Virus record (IMG/VR): IMGVR_UViG_3300042922_000953
Coordinates: 1 to 24,766 of that record
Length of the DNA: 24,766 nucleotides
Source of the DNA: a virus
Reading direction: 5' to 3' (one strand)
Both the position numbers and the translations under genes were made by a program. Shown here piece after piece: positions 1 through 7,709 of this stretch. Below the pieces are notes generated by a model. That model did not search any database. It had not been told where the DNA came from and saw only the letters and a list, made by a program, of their open reading frames with translations. Numbering within the stretch: the stretch's first letter is position 1; each line of letters begins with the position of its first letter.

Positions 1-1
1 A

Positions 2-1087
2 AAAGTGATATTGAATTCTGTTGAAGCAACTACTGTTGGAGTAACGATTGGTACTGATTTTACAGTTGAATATTCGACTGACGGTGAAAAAGTTATAGTT
101 AAAGCATTAACTGCAACCGTTGGAGCCAGCTTGGATTTAAGCTTTGATGAAATAGATATGACTAATGTTACTGGAACAACTATAATAGGCGGAACTGATG
201 CAAATGGTATTAGAACAGGTATTGATGCAATTGATTTAATATACCAGACATTCAACATGATACCTACAATCTTTGCAGCTCCAGGATGGTCACATATTGA
301 GGATGTAGATACAGCATTAAAGTCTAAGAGCCAAAAATTCAATGGACATTGGTTTGCATGGGTAAATTCTGATATTGACAGTGACACTACAACAACAATC
401 ACTGCAGCTAAAACTGCAAAAAATACAAATGGGTTCATCGGTGTTATGGAAAGTCCTTGTTGGCCGATGGCTTATAAAGGAGTAAGAAAGTTCCATATTT
501 CAACTTTGGCAACAGTTACAATGCAAATGGTAGATTTTCAAAATGATAATGTACCATATGAAACACCTTCAAACAAACCAGTTGATATAAGTGGGATGTG
601 CTTAAAAGATGGTTCGGTTATAGAAATTGACCAAACACAAGCTAATGACTTAAATAGCAAAGGGATTAGAACATTGACATTTTGGGGAGGCAGATGGATA
701 TTGTGGGGCTCTCATACCGGTGATTATGAATATGGTAAAGATATGGACAAGAGGAATGTATTTGATTCAAACATAAGAATGATTTATTATGTTGCAAATA
801 CTTTCCAAAGTAGATACGGTACGTTAGTCGATAAGCCAATGAATAGGGCATTAGTAGACACAATATTAAACGACTTCCAAGAGTGGTTTGATAATTTAGC
901 AGCTCAGGGAAGAATCTTATTTGGTGAAATTACCTTTACAGAAATTGATAATCCAATAACTGATGTTGTGGAAGGTGATTTTGATTTTAATATTGAAACA
1001 ACAACAACTCCACCTGGTAAGTCCTTAACTGCTAAGATATCATGGACAACACAAGGTATAAACGTATTATTTGGAGGTGAAGAATAA
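2..1087 (+). CDS. Phage tail sheath protein (gpFI-like), 5' partial
   Basis: This is the contractile tail sheath subunit that surrounds the tail tube and contracts to drive DNA delivery. The frame is open to the left edge, so the N-terminus is missing; the in-frame GTG at 5 is probably not the true start. About 360 residues are visible, against roughly 390-480 for complete P2-type sheaths. The C-terminal half has the typical sheath pattern: an aromatic GGRWILWGSHTG stretch, then DNIRMIYYV-like and DKPMNR-like segments, then a helix leading to a beta-rich end. It overlaps the tube gene by one base (TAATG). Order and overlap match the sheath-tube pair of P2-like phages. Family recognition is by pattern, not by search. 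Confidence 0.9.
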   Translation, partial: KVILNSVEATTVGVTIGTDFTVEYSTDGEKVIVKALTATVGASLDLSFDEIDMTNVTGTTIIGGTDANGIRTGIDAIDLIYQTFNMIPTIFAAPGWSHIEDVDTALKSKSQKFNGHWFAWVNSDIDSDTTTTITAAKTAKNTNGFIGVMESPCWPMAYKGVRKFHISTLATVTMQMVDFQNDNVPYETPSNKPVDISGMCLKDGSVIEIDQTQANDLNSKGIRTLTFWGGRWILWGSHTGDYEYGKDMDKRNVFDSNIRMIYYVANTFQSRYGTLVDKPMNRALVDTILNDFQEWFDNLAAQGRILFGEITFTEIDNPITDVVEGDFDFNIETTTTPPGKSLTAKISWTTQGINVLFGGEE

Positions 1088-1596
1088 TGTCAGTTATTTC
1101 AGGCAGCGTAATTGCTGATAAATTACTATCTGACGGCATGGAGATTGGTGACCATGTTTCATGTCAACTTCCTTCAATTGAGAAAGCTACTGCAGAAATG
1201 AAGGGCGCCGGCATAATGGGAACAATTGATATGCCAATGACAGGACAGTTTAACTCTATGGTTTTTGTAATTAATACTAGATCGATTAATAAGAACTCTG
1301 TTGAATTAATTAAACCGGGTCCACAGAGGTTAGAACTAAGGTTTTTAAGGGATGTGTTGCAGTCAGATGGCACAATGATTCCACAAGGAACTAAGATTTT
1401 TATAACAGGCATAAATAAAAAATATGATCCTGGTAAAGTGGAAAGAGCTACCACTATGGATGGTAGCACTGAATTTGAAGTCTTGAGATATAGACAAGTG
1501 ATTGAAGGCAGAGAAACATTGCTGATTGATAAATTAGCTAATGTATTCAAGGTTAATGGAAAAGATTATATGTCAGAAATAAGAGCTGCTCTTTAA
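1087..1596 (+). CDS. Major tail tube protein (gpFII-like)
   Basis: This 169-aa protein forms the inner tail tube through which DNA passes; P2 FII is about 172 aa. It has the usual FII composition: an N-terminal region that binds neighbouring subunits, then beta strands around a GTIDMPMTGQ-like segment and an ELRFLRDVL-like segment. The start ATG overlaps the sheath stop codon, so the two are translationally coupled. The 3' end forms the left arm of a terminator-like hairpin (1578-1613), which may lower transcription of the genes downstream of this abundant protein. Confidence 0.9.
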   Translation: MSVISGSVIADKLLSDGMEIGDHVSCQLPSIEKATAEMKGAGIMGTIDMPMTGQFNSMVFVINTRSINKNSVELIKPGPQRLELRFLRDVLQSDGTMIPQGTKIFITGINKKYDPGKVERATTMDGSTEFEVLRYRQVIEGRETLLIDKLANVFKVNGKDYMSEIRAAL

Positions 1597-1613
1597 GAGG
1601 GCTCTTATTTTTT
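1578..1613 (+). terminator. Terminator-like hairpin between tube and chaperone genes
   Basis: A perfect 9-bp inverted repeat, AATAAGAGC (1578-1586) and GCTCTTATT (1601-1609), is followed by a T run to 1613. The loop itself contains a CTCTT/AAGAG palindrome. The stem overlaps the tube stop codon. It has the form of an intrinsic terminator but lies inside the tail operon, so partial read-through is expected. Confidence 0.65.
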
Positions 1614-1624
1614 AGGAGGATATT

Positions 1625-1951
1625 ATGGAAAAAGAAAAAAATGTTTTAAAGTTAATTAAGCCTATAATGATTAATGGTGAAGAAGTTAAAGAATTAAAAT
1701 ATGATTTTGATAATATGACTGCACGAGATAAATTGGATGTTGGCAAGAGAATGAAGATGGACGGGAATAGTCCATCTGTAGAGGAAATAGATAATGACTA
1801 CCATTTTTATTTGTTTGCTGGAGCTGTTAGTAAAGCGGATTCATCTATTGATACATCAGATTTAATGAGATTAAGCGCAAGAGATGCTCAAAAGGGGTCA
1901 GGGTTAGCTAGAAGTTTTTTCTACGTGAATTCGGAATCACCGGAGGAATAG
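1625..1951 (+). CDS. Tail assembly chaperone, short form (gpE-like)
   Basis: This is the short (108 aa) product of the tail assembly chaperone gene, analogous to P2 gpE, which binds the tape measure protein before the tube polymerises around it. The N-terminus (LIKPIMINGEEVKEL) is typical of gpE-like proteins. The start has a strong AGGAGG site 7 bases upstream. A slippery heptamer near codon 97 lets some ribosomes enter the -1 frame and make a longer product (see 1625-2103). The position between tube and tape measure genes fits the family. Confidence 0.85.
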   Translation: MEKEKNVLKLIKPIMINGEEVKELKYDFDNMTARDKLDVGKRMKMDGNSPSVEEIDNDYHFYLFAGAVSKADSSIDTSDLMRLSARDAQKGSGLARSFFYVNSESPEE

Positions 1952-2103
1952 AATTTGATGAAATCATAAAGGAACGAATAGCAATAGTAACTCTTGATAC
2001 ATCTACAAGTGCAGAATATTGTTATAACATTCCTATTTTAGATTTCTTAGATTTCTATGACAGCTTAGTAAAAGTTGCTCAAAAAAGAAAAGAAAACAAA
2101 TAA
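1625..2103 (+). CDS. Tail assembly chaperone, -1 frameshift product (gpE+E'-like)
   Basis: If ribosomes slip -1 on T-TTT-TTC (1915-1921), the first 99 residues are joined to 60 more encoded by 1921-2100, ending at TAA 2101-2103, for a 159-aa fusion. The extension has coding character and ends in a charged helix (LDFYDSLVKVAQKRK), and no separate start with a ribosome binding site serves it. The frame fills exactly the gap before the tape measure gene. In P2, lambda and many tailed phages the same slip makes the long chaperone that bridges tube and tape measure. The frames and heptamer are seen directly; the slippage is inferred from the family. Confidence 0.8.
1915..1921 (+). promoter_or_regulatory. 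-1 ribosomal frameshift slippery site
   Basis: The heptamer T TTT TTC is in the correct phase relative to the zero frame (AGT TTT TTC). A G-rich, Shine-Dalgarno-like AGGGG lies about 15 bases upstream and might stimulate pausing. No convincing downstream stem was found by eye. Confidence 0.8.
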
Positions 2104-2124
2104 ACCTTCTGAAAGGAGGTTAAT

Positions 2125-3795
2125 ATGGCAACAAAAAAAGAATTAAGAGCATTAATTACACTTGCCGGAAAGGTAGATCCAAGTTTACAAAGTGCCATGC
2201 TTAAGGCAACTGGACAAACAAAAAAGTTATCTGAACACTATAAAGATTCAACAAAACATGCTAGTCGATTATCAGATATAATCAAAGGTAGTTTTGTTGG
2301 AAGCTTAGCTGCAAATGGCGTTTCATATTTAATAGGTCAAATAAGACAATTAGGTTCAGAAAGCATTGACCTGGCAAGCAGTTTAATAGAGGTTCAAAAC
2401 GTTGTTGACACAACATTTAGAAATAATTCAAATGCAATAAACAGGTTTGCTAAAACAGCTTTAGAAGATTTTGGACTTAGTGAATTACAGGCAAAACAGT
2501 TTTCTGGTACACTAGGAGCAATGTTTAAAAGCAGTGGAGTTGCCGATGCGGATTTAGTAAAATTATCAACTGATTTGGCTGGATTATCTGGAGATTTAGC
2601 TTCTTTCTACAATCTTGATATTGAAGAAGCTTTTACAAAAATCAGATCCGGCATTAGCGGTGAAACAGAACCACTTAAACAGCTTGGTATCAACATGTCA
2701 GTTGCAAATTTAGAAGCATTCGCTTTATCAAAAGGCATTAAAACCCAATACCAGAGCATGACTCAAGCAGAACAAGCACTTTTAAGATACAACTATTTAA
2801 TGGCGACAACTGCTGATCAGCAAGGAGACTTCGCAAAAACTAGCGGAGAATACGCAAACCAACAAAGGTTATTTGACACAAATTTAAAGCAAGCTAGTGC
2901 AACCATTGCATCAGCATTTTTGCCATATTTAAATAAAGCTTTGATAAAAGGTAATGAATTCTTTAAAAGTACTGATTTTAATGCAATGGCAATAAGCGTT
3001 GGTAAAGGTTTAGAGTTGGCCGGCAATGGATTTAAGTTCTTAGCTGATAATGGAGATGTTATTTTACCATTATTGGGTGGAGTATTTGGTTATTTTACAG
3101 CTATCAAAGCTATAAATTTTGCTGCTTCAATTGCAGGATTGACCAATCCAATAGGTTTAGCAGCATTAGTTATAGGTGGATTGGTAGCAGCTGGAGTTGC
3201 ATTATATCAGAACTGGGATGGAATTAAAGCAAGTGCTAAAGAATTTGCTGATATGATGAAAGTTTGGGGTACTTCCATAAGAGACAACGCTTCATATGCA
3301 TTTGAAGGTATGAAAGATAGGGTAACAACAAATTTTAACATTATGGTTAATGGACTTAAAAAGGCTTTTTCAGCATATGCGAATTTCTTCATTAATAGAT
3401 ATAACAGTCTTATTTCAGGATTAAATAAGTTTCAAGTTAAGGTTCCAGACTGGGTACCTAGTATTGGTGGTATGACATATGGATTTAATATTCCTACTAT
3501 ACCATTATTTGCGAGAGGTGGTATAGCTACAAGACCATCTATATTTGGTGAAGCAGGTCCTGAAGCGGCCATTCCATTAAAGAGAACTCCAAGAAGTTAT
3601 GATTTGTTATTTAAGACTGCAAATATCCTGGGGCTTAAGGAAGATAACAGGTCTGCAAAAAATAGCAATAGAGGTAATCTTACCATTCAAATTTACGAAA
3701 GCAATAACGCTAGAGAAACTGCAAGGGAAGTAATAGAAATAGTAAAAAATTATTTTGGTGATCCAGATGATGAAGGGAGGTTAGTACTTGGATAG
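2125..3795 (+). CDS. Tail tape measure protein
   Basis: This 556-aa protein sets tail length and is threaded through the tube lumen. It shows an alanine-rich helical N-terminal half, a hydrophobic stretch near residues 313-362 (probable membrane-interacting helices) and the conserved C-terminal ARGGI-GEAGPEAAIPL motif found in many phage tape measures. It is short compared with P2 gpT (about 815 aa), which predicts a shorter tail. AAGGAGG lies upstream of ATG, and the gene directly follows the frameshifted chaperone, as expected. The C-terminus overlaps the gpX start by 8 bases. Confidence 0.9.
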   Translation: MATKKELRALITLAGKVDPSLQSAMLKATGQTKKLSEHYKDSTKHASRLSDIIKGSFVGSLAANGVSYLIGQIRQLGSESIDLASSLIEVQNVVDTTFRNNSNAINRFAKTALEDFGLSELQAKQFSGTLGAMFKSSGVADADLVKLSTDLAGLSGDLASFYNLDIEEAFTKIRSGISGETEPLKQLGINMSVANLEAFALSKGIKTQYQSMTQAEQALLRYNYLMATTADQQGDFAKTSGEYANQQRLFDTNLKQASATIASAFLPYLNKALIKGNEFFKSTDFNAMAISVGKGLELAGNGFKFLADNGDVILPLLGGVFGYFTAIKAINFAASIAGLTNPIGLAALVIGGLVAAGVALYQNWDGIKASAKEFADMMKVWGTSIRDNASYAFEGMKDRVTTNFNIMVNGLKKAFSAYANFFINRYNSLISGLNKFQVKVPDWVPSIGGMTYGFNIPTIPLFARGGIATRPSIFGEAGPEAAIPLKRTPRSYDLLFKTANILGLKEDNRSAKNSNRGNLTIQIYESNNARETAREVIEIVKNYFGDPDDEGRLVLG

Positions 3796-3997
3796 TTATA
3801 TTGAATATGACACAGATGCCGGTGATACTTTTGATATATTGGCATTAAATTTTTATGATAATGAATTCAAATCTCATATAATTATGGAGGCTAACCCCCA
3901 ACATATTGACATGATTGTCTTGCCAGCTGGATTGAAATTAATAATACCAATTATCGATATAGATCCAGCTGAGACATTGCCACCATGGAAGAGGTGA
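3788..3997 (+). CDS. Tail protein X (LysM-like, gpX)
   Basis: This 69-aa protein resembles the P2 gpX family, a small LysM-like tail or baseplate component. It begins with a TTG codon preceded by a good GGGAGG site, which decides the start despite the 8-base overlap with the tape measure gene. The pattern GDTFDILALNFY, then a MEANP motif and a LPAGLKLIIP motif, is characteristic. It lies just upstream of the gpD hub gene, as in P2-like phages. Confidence 0.85.
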   Translation: MDSYIEYDTDAGDTFDILALNFYDNEFKSHIIMEANPQHIDMIVLPAGLKLIIPIIDIDPAETLPPWKR

Positions 3998-4001
3998 CAT
4001 A

Positions 4002-4916
4002 ATGAATTTCATATATGAAGGTAAAGACATTACAAATAACATTGATATAAATAAAGCTAACATAATTGAAAATTCAGGTACTTATATTGATAACATAATT
4101 GCACATGTTAATAATTCTGTTAATGAATGGAGCGAATGGAAGCCTAAGAAAAATGACAAATTAGAACTAAAGCAAGATGGATTTACTTCAGGTACCATGT
4201 TTATTGATGAGATTCTTCAGAAAAAAGCATTGGTAATACTTAAAGCACTTCCTATTAAGCAGCAAGACAAACAAACATACACTAAAACATGGGAAAATAT
4301 TAGGCTTAATGAATTGCTCAATGAATTTGCTTCAAAGCATGGGCTAACATTAAAAACATACAGTACTGAGAATTATTTATATTCAAAGCTAAATCAAATA
4401 AACCAGTCTGATTTTGCTTTTCTTTGTCAATGCTGTGCTATGGAAGGGTATGTACTTAAATTGTTAAATAACGAATTAATTGTTTACAATGAAAAATACA
4501 TGGAAAGCATTTCAAGTGGCATTGTTATTGATTCATCAGAGGTTAAAGATGGAGACTTTGAATATAAAGATAAGTCAGATGAAGTATATAGTGGTTGTAA
4601 TGTACTGGATGGAAATATAAATTATACTTTCACGGCACCGGGAGTTGTAGGACCTATACTAAATGTTAGAGATATAATGATTAATGATTTAGCTGAGGCT
4701 CAAAGATTTGCAAGAAACTTTCTAAGAAACAAGAATAAGTTTGAAAGAACATTGGTATTTCAGAAGAATTTAGATACTAACATTACAGCTGGGAACACTG
4801 TTGAAGTCAAGAATTTTGGTCTTGCTGATGGCAGATACTTTATTTATCAGGCAAAACATATGCTTGTCAATAATATAACTGAACTAAAGTTAAGAGGTGT
4901 TGTGGAGGGCTATTAA
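4002..4916 (+). CDS. Baseplate hub protein gpD-like (late control D / VgrG-Pvc8 family)
   Basis: This 304-aa protein matches P2 gpD and related hub proteins that link the tail tube to the spike. It begins with a short beta segment, has a central NELLNEFASKHGL stretch and a DFAFLCQCCAMEGY-like segment typical of the family, and ends with the beta-rich region that contacts the tube. GAGGTGA lies upstream. Its stop overlaps the next start (TAATG). The P2 name 'late control' is historical; the structural role is the established one. Confidence 0.85.
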   Translation: MNFIYEGKDITNNIDINKANIIENSGTYIDNIIAHVNNSVNEWSEWKPKKNDKLELKQDGFTSGTMFIDEILQKKALVILKALPIKQQDKQTYTKTWENIRLNELLNEFASKHGLTLKTYSTENYLYSKLNQINQSDFAFLCQCCAMEGYVLKLLNNELIVYNEKYMESISSGIVIDSSEVKDGDFEYKDKSDEVYSGCNVLDGNINYTFTAPGVVGPILNVRDIMINDLAEAQRFARNFLRNKNKFERTLVFQKNLDTNITAGNTVEVKNFGLADGRYFIYQAKHMLVNNITELKLRGVVEGY

Positions 4917-5110
4917 TGACTAAACAAGGAATAGTAACAAGTAAAAGCAATGGCAAATGCAGAGTCTTAATTAAAGATTTAAATTATGAAACAGGGCTAT
5001 TGCCTATTGCAACACACATTGATTATGAAACCCTGAACATTGATGATAATGTCGTTATAGCATTCTTTAATACTCAGCAAACTCAAGGTGCTGTAATAGC
5101 TAAAATTTAA
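4916..5110 (+). CDS. Small baseplate spike-like protein (gpV OB-fold type)
   Basis: This 64-aa protein is mostly beta strands (GIVTSKSNGKCRVLI, DNVVIAFFN, QGAVIAKI), consistent with a minimal OB-fold like the N-terminal part of gpV or gp5 spike proteins. It is coupled to the hub gene by a TAATG overlap, which supports a hub-spike pairing. It lacks the extended beta-helix needle of P2 gpV, so it may be only the adapter of the spike. The family is assigned from context and strand pattern only. Confidence 0.55.
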   Translation: MTKQGIVTSKSNGKCRVLIKDLNYETGLLPIATHIDYETLNIDDNVVIAFFNTQQTQGAVIAKI

Positions 5111-5123
5111 GGCAGGTGATTTT

Positions 5124-5723
5124 ATGTACATTGCTACATGGGGAAATAAGGGATTTACTGTCAGCTTAGAAAAAATAATAAGCTTTGACGACCTTGAAAT
5201 GACATCATCTATTAATACAGAAAAATTGGACAACGAAGGGAAAAAACCAAGCACATATAAAAAAGGAATCAATTTAGATACATTAACATTAAAAGTTACT
5301 ATAGATTCTAATTTTGGGACGACACCGGAAATACAGTATAATCAATGGATGGATGAATTAAAAAAACAAATACCATGGCCATTTTTAATAAAAGGCAAAC
5401 CACTAAACAATACAAAATACTTATTAACTAAAGTACAGCCTATAAACAATAAATATGATAACGCAGGTAATTGGCTAACTACAACGCTTTATCTTGAATT
5501 TGAAGAGTTTGTAGCAGAAGGAACACCAGCTGCAGAGACAAATAGCACAGGCCCGATTGCAACATCTTCAAGTCCAAGTAATGCACCAAGCACCAGCTCA
5601 GTTTATGAAGTATTAAAACCAAAAGACAAAGCTGCATTGAAAATTGAGTCAAAGGCTTCCAGAGATTATAGAACGTATAAAAGTCCTGTTATAGATTTTG
5701 CCAGGACTCAGTTAGGAGGTTAA
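5124..5723 (+). CDS. gpU-like tail protein with C-terminal extension
   Basis: This 199-aa protein has about 130 N-terminal residues resembling P2 gpU: a GNKGFTVSLEKIISFDDLE opening, a K(N)L-LTL strand pair, and a NAGNWLTTTLYLEFEEFV strand pair. After it comes a Ser/Thr/Pro/Ala-rich linker (about residues 132-160) and a short C-terminal region (KPKDKAALKI). In P2, gpU acts in tail completion. Here it sits between spike and gp25 genes, unlike in P2, so a baseplate role is also possible. The extension and linker are unusual for gpU. Confidence 0.55.
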   Translation: MYIATWGNKGFTVSLEKIISFDDLEMTSSINTEKLDNEGKKPSTYKKGINLDTLTLKVTIDSNFGTTPEIQYNQWMDELKKQIPWPFLIKGKPLNNTKYLLTKVQPINNKYDNAGNWLTTTLYLEFEEFVAEGTPAAETNSTGPIATSSSPSNAPSTSSVYEVLKPKDKAALKIESKASRDYRTYKSPVIDFARTQLGG

Positions 5724-5725
5724 TA

Positions 5726-6028
5726 ATGCAATATGTTATTAATACAAATAACGTTAATATAGACTGGAATGCAACTGGAGCTGAAAGAAAGTTACAAAAC
5801 ATTGCTAATTTAATAAATACTTTTCGATATGAAGTTGCATATGACAGAACAAAAGGTTTAAATCCGGAAATATTGGATAAGCCTGCTTTAGACTCAATAC
5901 CTTTATATACAGCTGAAATATATAGGATAATTGAAACTTATGAACCTGGAGTAAGACTTACAAGAGTTATTCCAACAAATATAGATGCTTACGGTCAAAT
6001 TAATTTTGAGGTGGTGGTGGAGATTTGA
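5726..6028 (+). CDS. Baseplate wedge protein (gpW / gp25-like)
   Basis: This 100-aa protein belongs by pattern to the gpW/gp25 family, a baseplate wedge component that helps start sheath assembly. Telling features are the NIANLINTFRYEVAYDRTKGL segment, with the helix and RYEV..R.G pattern of the family, and the terminal INFEVVVEI strand. AGGAGG is upstream of ATG. Its stop overlaps the TTG start of the baseplate J gene. The gp25-J-I order is conserved among contractile phages. Confidence 0.85.
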   Translation: MQYVINTNNVNIDWNATGAERKLQNIANLINTFRYEVAYDRTKGLNPEILDKPALDSIPLYTAEIYRIIETYEPGVRLTRVIPTNIDAYGQINFEVVVEI

Positions 6029-7140
6029 CAATTAATTTTGTAGAGACAGATCCTAAAAAAATATATGATGACATTATAATTAATTTTCAAAATGCATTAA
6101 AGAAGGTATTATACCCTGGCGATGAAAGAAGGATATTTTTAGAACAGGAAACAGCTGTGATTGTTTCATTATATAATGCAATTAATGAAAGTGCTAAACA
6201 AAACCTTTTAAGATTTGCTAAGGGAGAAATACTTGATGCAATCGGCGAAGATAGAGATACAGCAAGATTAGAAGCACAGAAAGCTACTGTAACTATAAGA
6301 TTTACACTTTCATCTGTAAGGTCTGAAAATATAGTAATTCCATCTGGAACGAAAGTCACACCAGATGGTTTATTGTTTTTTGAGACTACAGCTGAAAATA
6401 TCATATATCCAGGAAATACATATAAAGACATTGCGTGCACTGCAACTGTAGCAGGAACAAAGCATAATGATTTAATAGCTGGTCAAATAAATACTCTTAC
6501 AGAACCTATAGCATTTGTTTCTTCAGTATCTAACACAATAACTAGTAGTGGTGGAAGCGAGAGGGAATTAGATGATAATGGGATTGATGTGTGGAGTGGT
6601 TACAGATTAAGAATAAGATTAGCAAAAGCTAAAATATCAACGGCAGGTCATGAGCTAGGATATATATATTATGCTGAATCAGCTGATCCAAACATAGAGG
6701 ATGTTTCGGTAACTTCACCAAGCGCTAATGAAATACTTATTACAGTATTGATGAATGATGGAGAACTTCCAACCCAAGATATATTAGATAAGGTTTTAGC
6801 TGCATGTTCGCCTAAAAAAGTAAGGCCTTTAACAGATCATGTAACTGCAAGTGCTCCTACTGTTGTAAATTATAATATTACAGCAACATATTATATTAGT
6901 CCTGACAAAGCATCCGAAGTATCTAATATAACTTCAGCTGTGAATAATGCAGTTGAGGAATATAAAAAGTGGCAAGGAACAAAAATTGGAAGAGATATTA
7001 ATCCGGATGAATTAAGGAAACTAATGTTCAATGCAGGTGCAAGCATTGTAGATTTAACATATCCGGCATTTACCATTTTAAGCGATACGGAAGTAGCAAA
7101 AGTAGGAATAACAACAATAACATACGGCGGTCTTAAGTAG
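6025..7140 (+). CDS. Baseplate J protein (gpJ)
   Basis: This 371-aa wedge component connects the baseplate core to the tail fibres. It shows typical gpJ patterns: a helical N-terminus (LRFAKGEILDAIGEDRDTARLEA), a SGTKVTPDGLLFFET beta segment, an AGTKHNDLIAGQINTL segment, and a C-terminal KKVRPLTDHV segment. The start is TTG within TTGA, after a run of GGTGG repeats acting as the ribosome binding site. The length is normal for the family. Confidence 0.92.
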   Translation: MTINFVETDPKKIYDDIIINFQNALKKVLYPGDERRIFLEQETAVIVSLYNAINESAKQNLLRFAKGEILDAIGEDRDTARLEAQKATVTIRFTLSSVRSENIVIPSGTKVTPDGLLFFETTAENIIYPGNTYKDIACTATVAGTKHNDLIAGQINTLTEPIAFVSSVSNTITSSGGSERELDDNGIDVWSGYRLRIRLAKAKISTAGHELGYIYYAESADPNIEDVSVTSPSANEILITVLMNDGELPTQDILDKVLAACSPKKVRPLTDHVTASAPTVVNYNITATYYISPDKASEVSNITSAVNNAVEEYKKWQGTKIGRDINPDELRKLMFNAGASIVDLTYPAFTILSDTEVAKVGITTITYGGLK

Positions 7141-7149
7141 GTGAATATG

Positions 7150-7704
7150 ATGAAATTAAAAGAAATTGATTTATTAAAGATTCAGACATCCTATATGAGA
7201 ACTGATGAAACTACAATTGCACTATGCAAAACATTAAATGCCGAACTAAACAAAATAGATCCTAGCAAATGCTTAATAATGTATAACATTGACACATTAT
7301 CAGAGGAAATTTTAGATGAGATTGCTATCTCAGAGAATATTTTCTGGTATGACTCTCAAGCAACTATTGAAATCAAAAGGGAGATAATCAAGAATGCTGA
7401 TGAAGTGTTTACATATTTAGGAACTGCTTATTCTGTGGAAAGAGTTGTGGCAGACTACTTTGGAGATGGTGAAGTAGTTGAATGGTTTAACTATTCAGGA
7501 ACACCAGGTCATTTTAAAATATACACATCAAATACAGATGCTACAGCTGCAATGGTTGAACAATTTTACAGAGCTATAGCGTTAATTAAAAGGAAGAGTG
7601 CTGTATTAGATGAAGTCGTTGTAAACATGGTCGAAAATTACAACTTAATAAATGGATTCGCCTTACATATTGGTGATTCTATGACATTACAACAAGTGGG
7701 GTGA
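7150..7704 (+). CDS. Tail protein I (gpI-like)
   Basis: This protein of about 184 aa matches the P2 gpI family, a wedge protein that joins gpJ and the tail fibre. The LSEEILDEIAISENIFWYDS and KREIIKNADEVFTYLGTAYSVERVV segments and the GHFKIYTS strand are characteristic. In-frame starts are GTG 7141, ATG 7147 and ATG 7150; AGGTG at 7139-7143 is best spaced for ATG 7150. It overlaps the start region of the fibre gene. Confidence 0.88.
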   Translation: MKLKEIDLLKIQTSYMRTDETTIALCKTLNAELNKIDPSKCLIMYNIDTLSEEILDEIAISENIFWYDSQATIEIKREIIKNADEVFTYLGTAYSVERVVADYFGDGEVVEWFNYSGTPGHFKIYTSNTDATAAMVEQFYRAIALIKRKSAVLDEVVVNMVENYNLINGFALHIGDSMTLQQVG

Positions 7705-7709
7705 TATGT

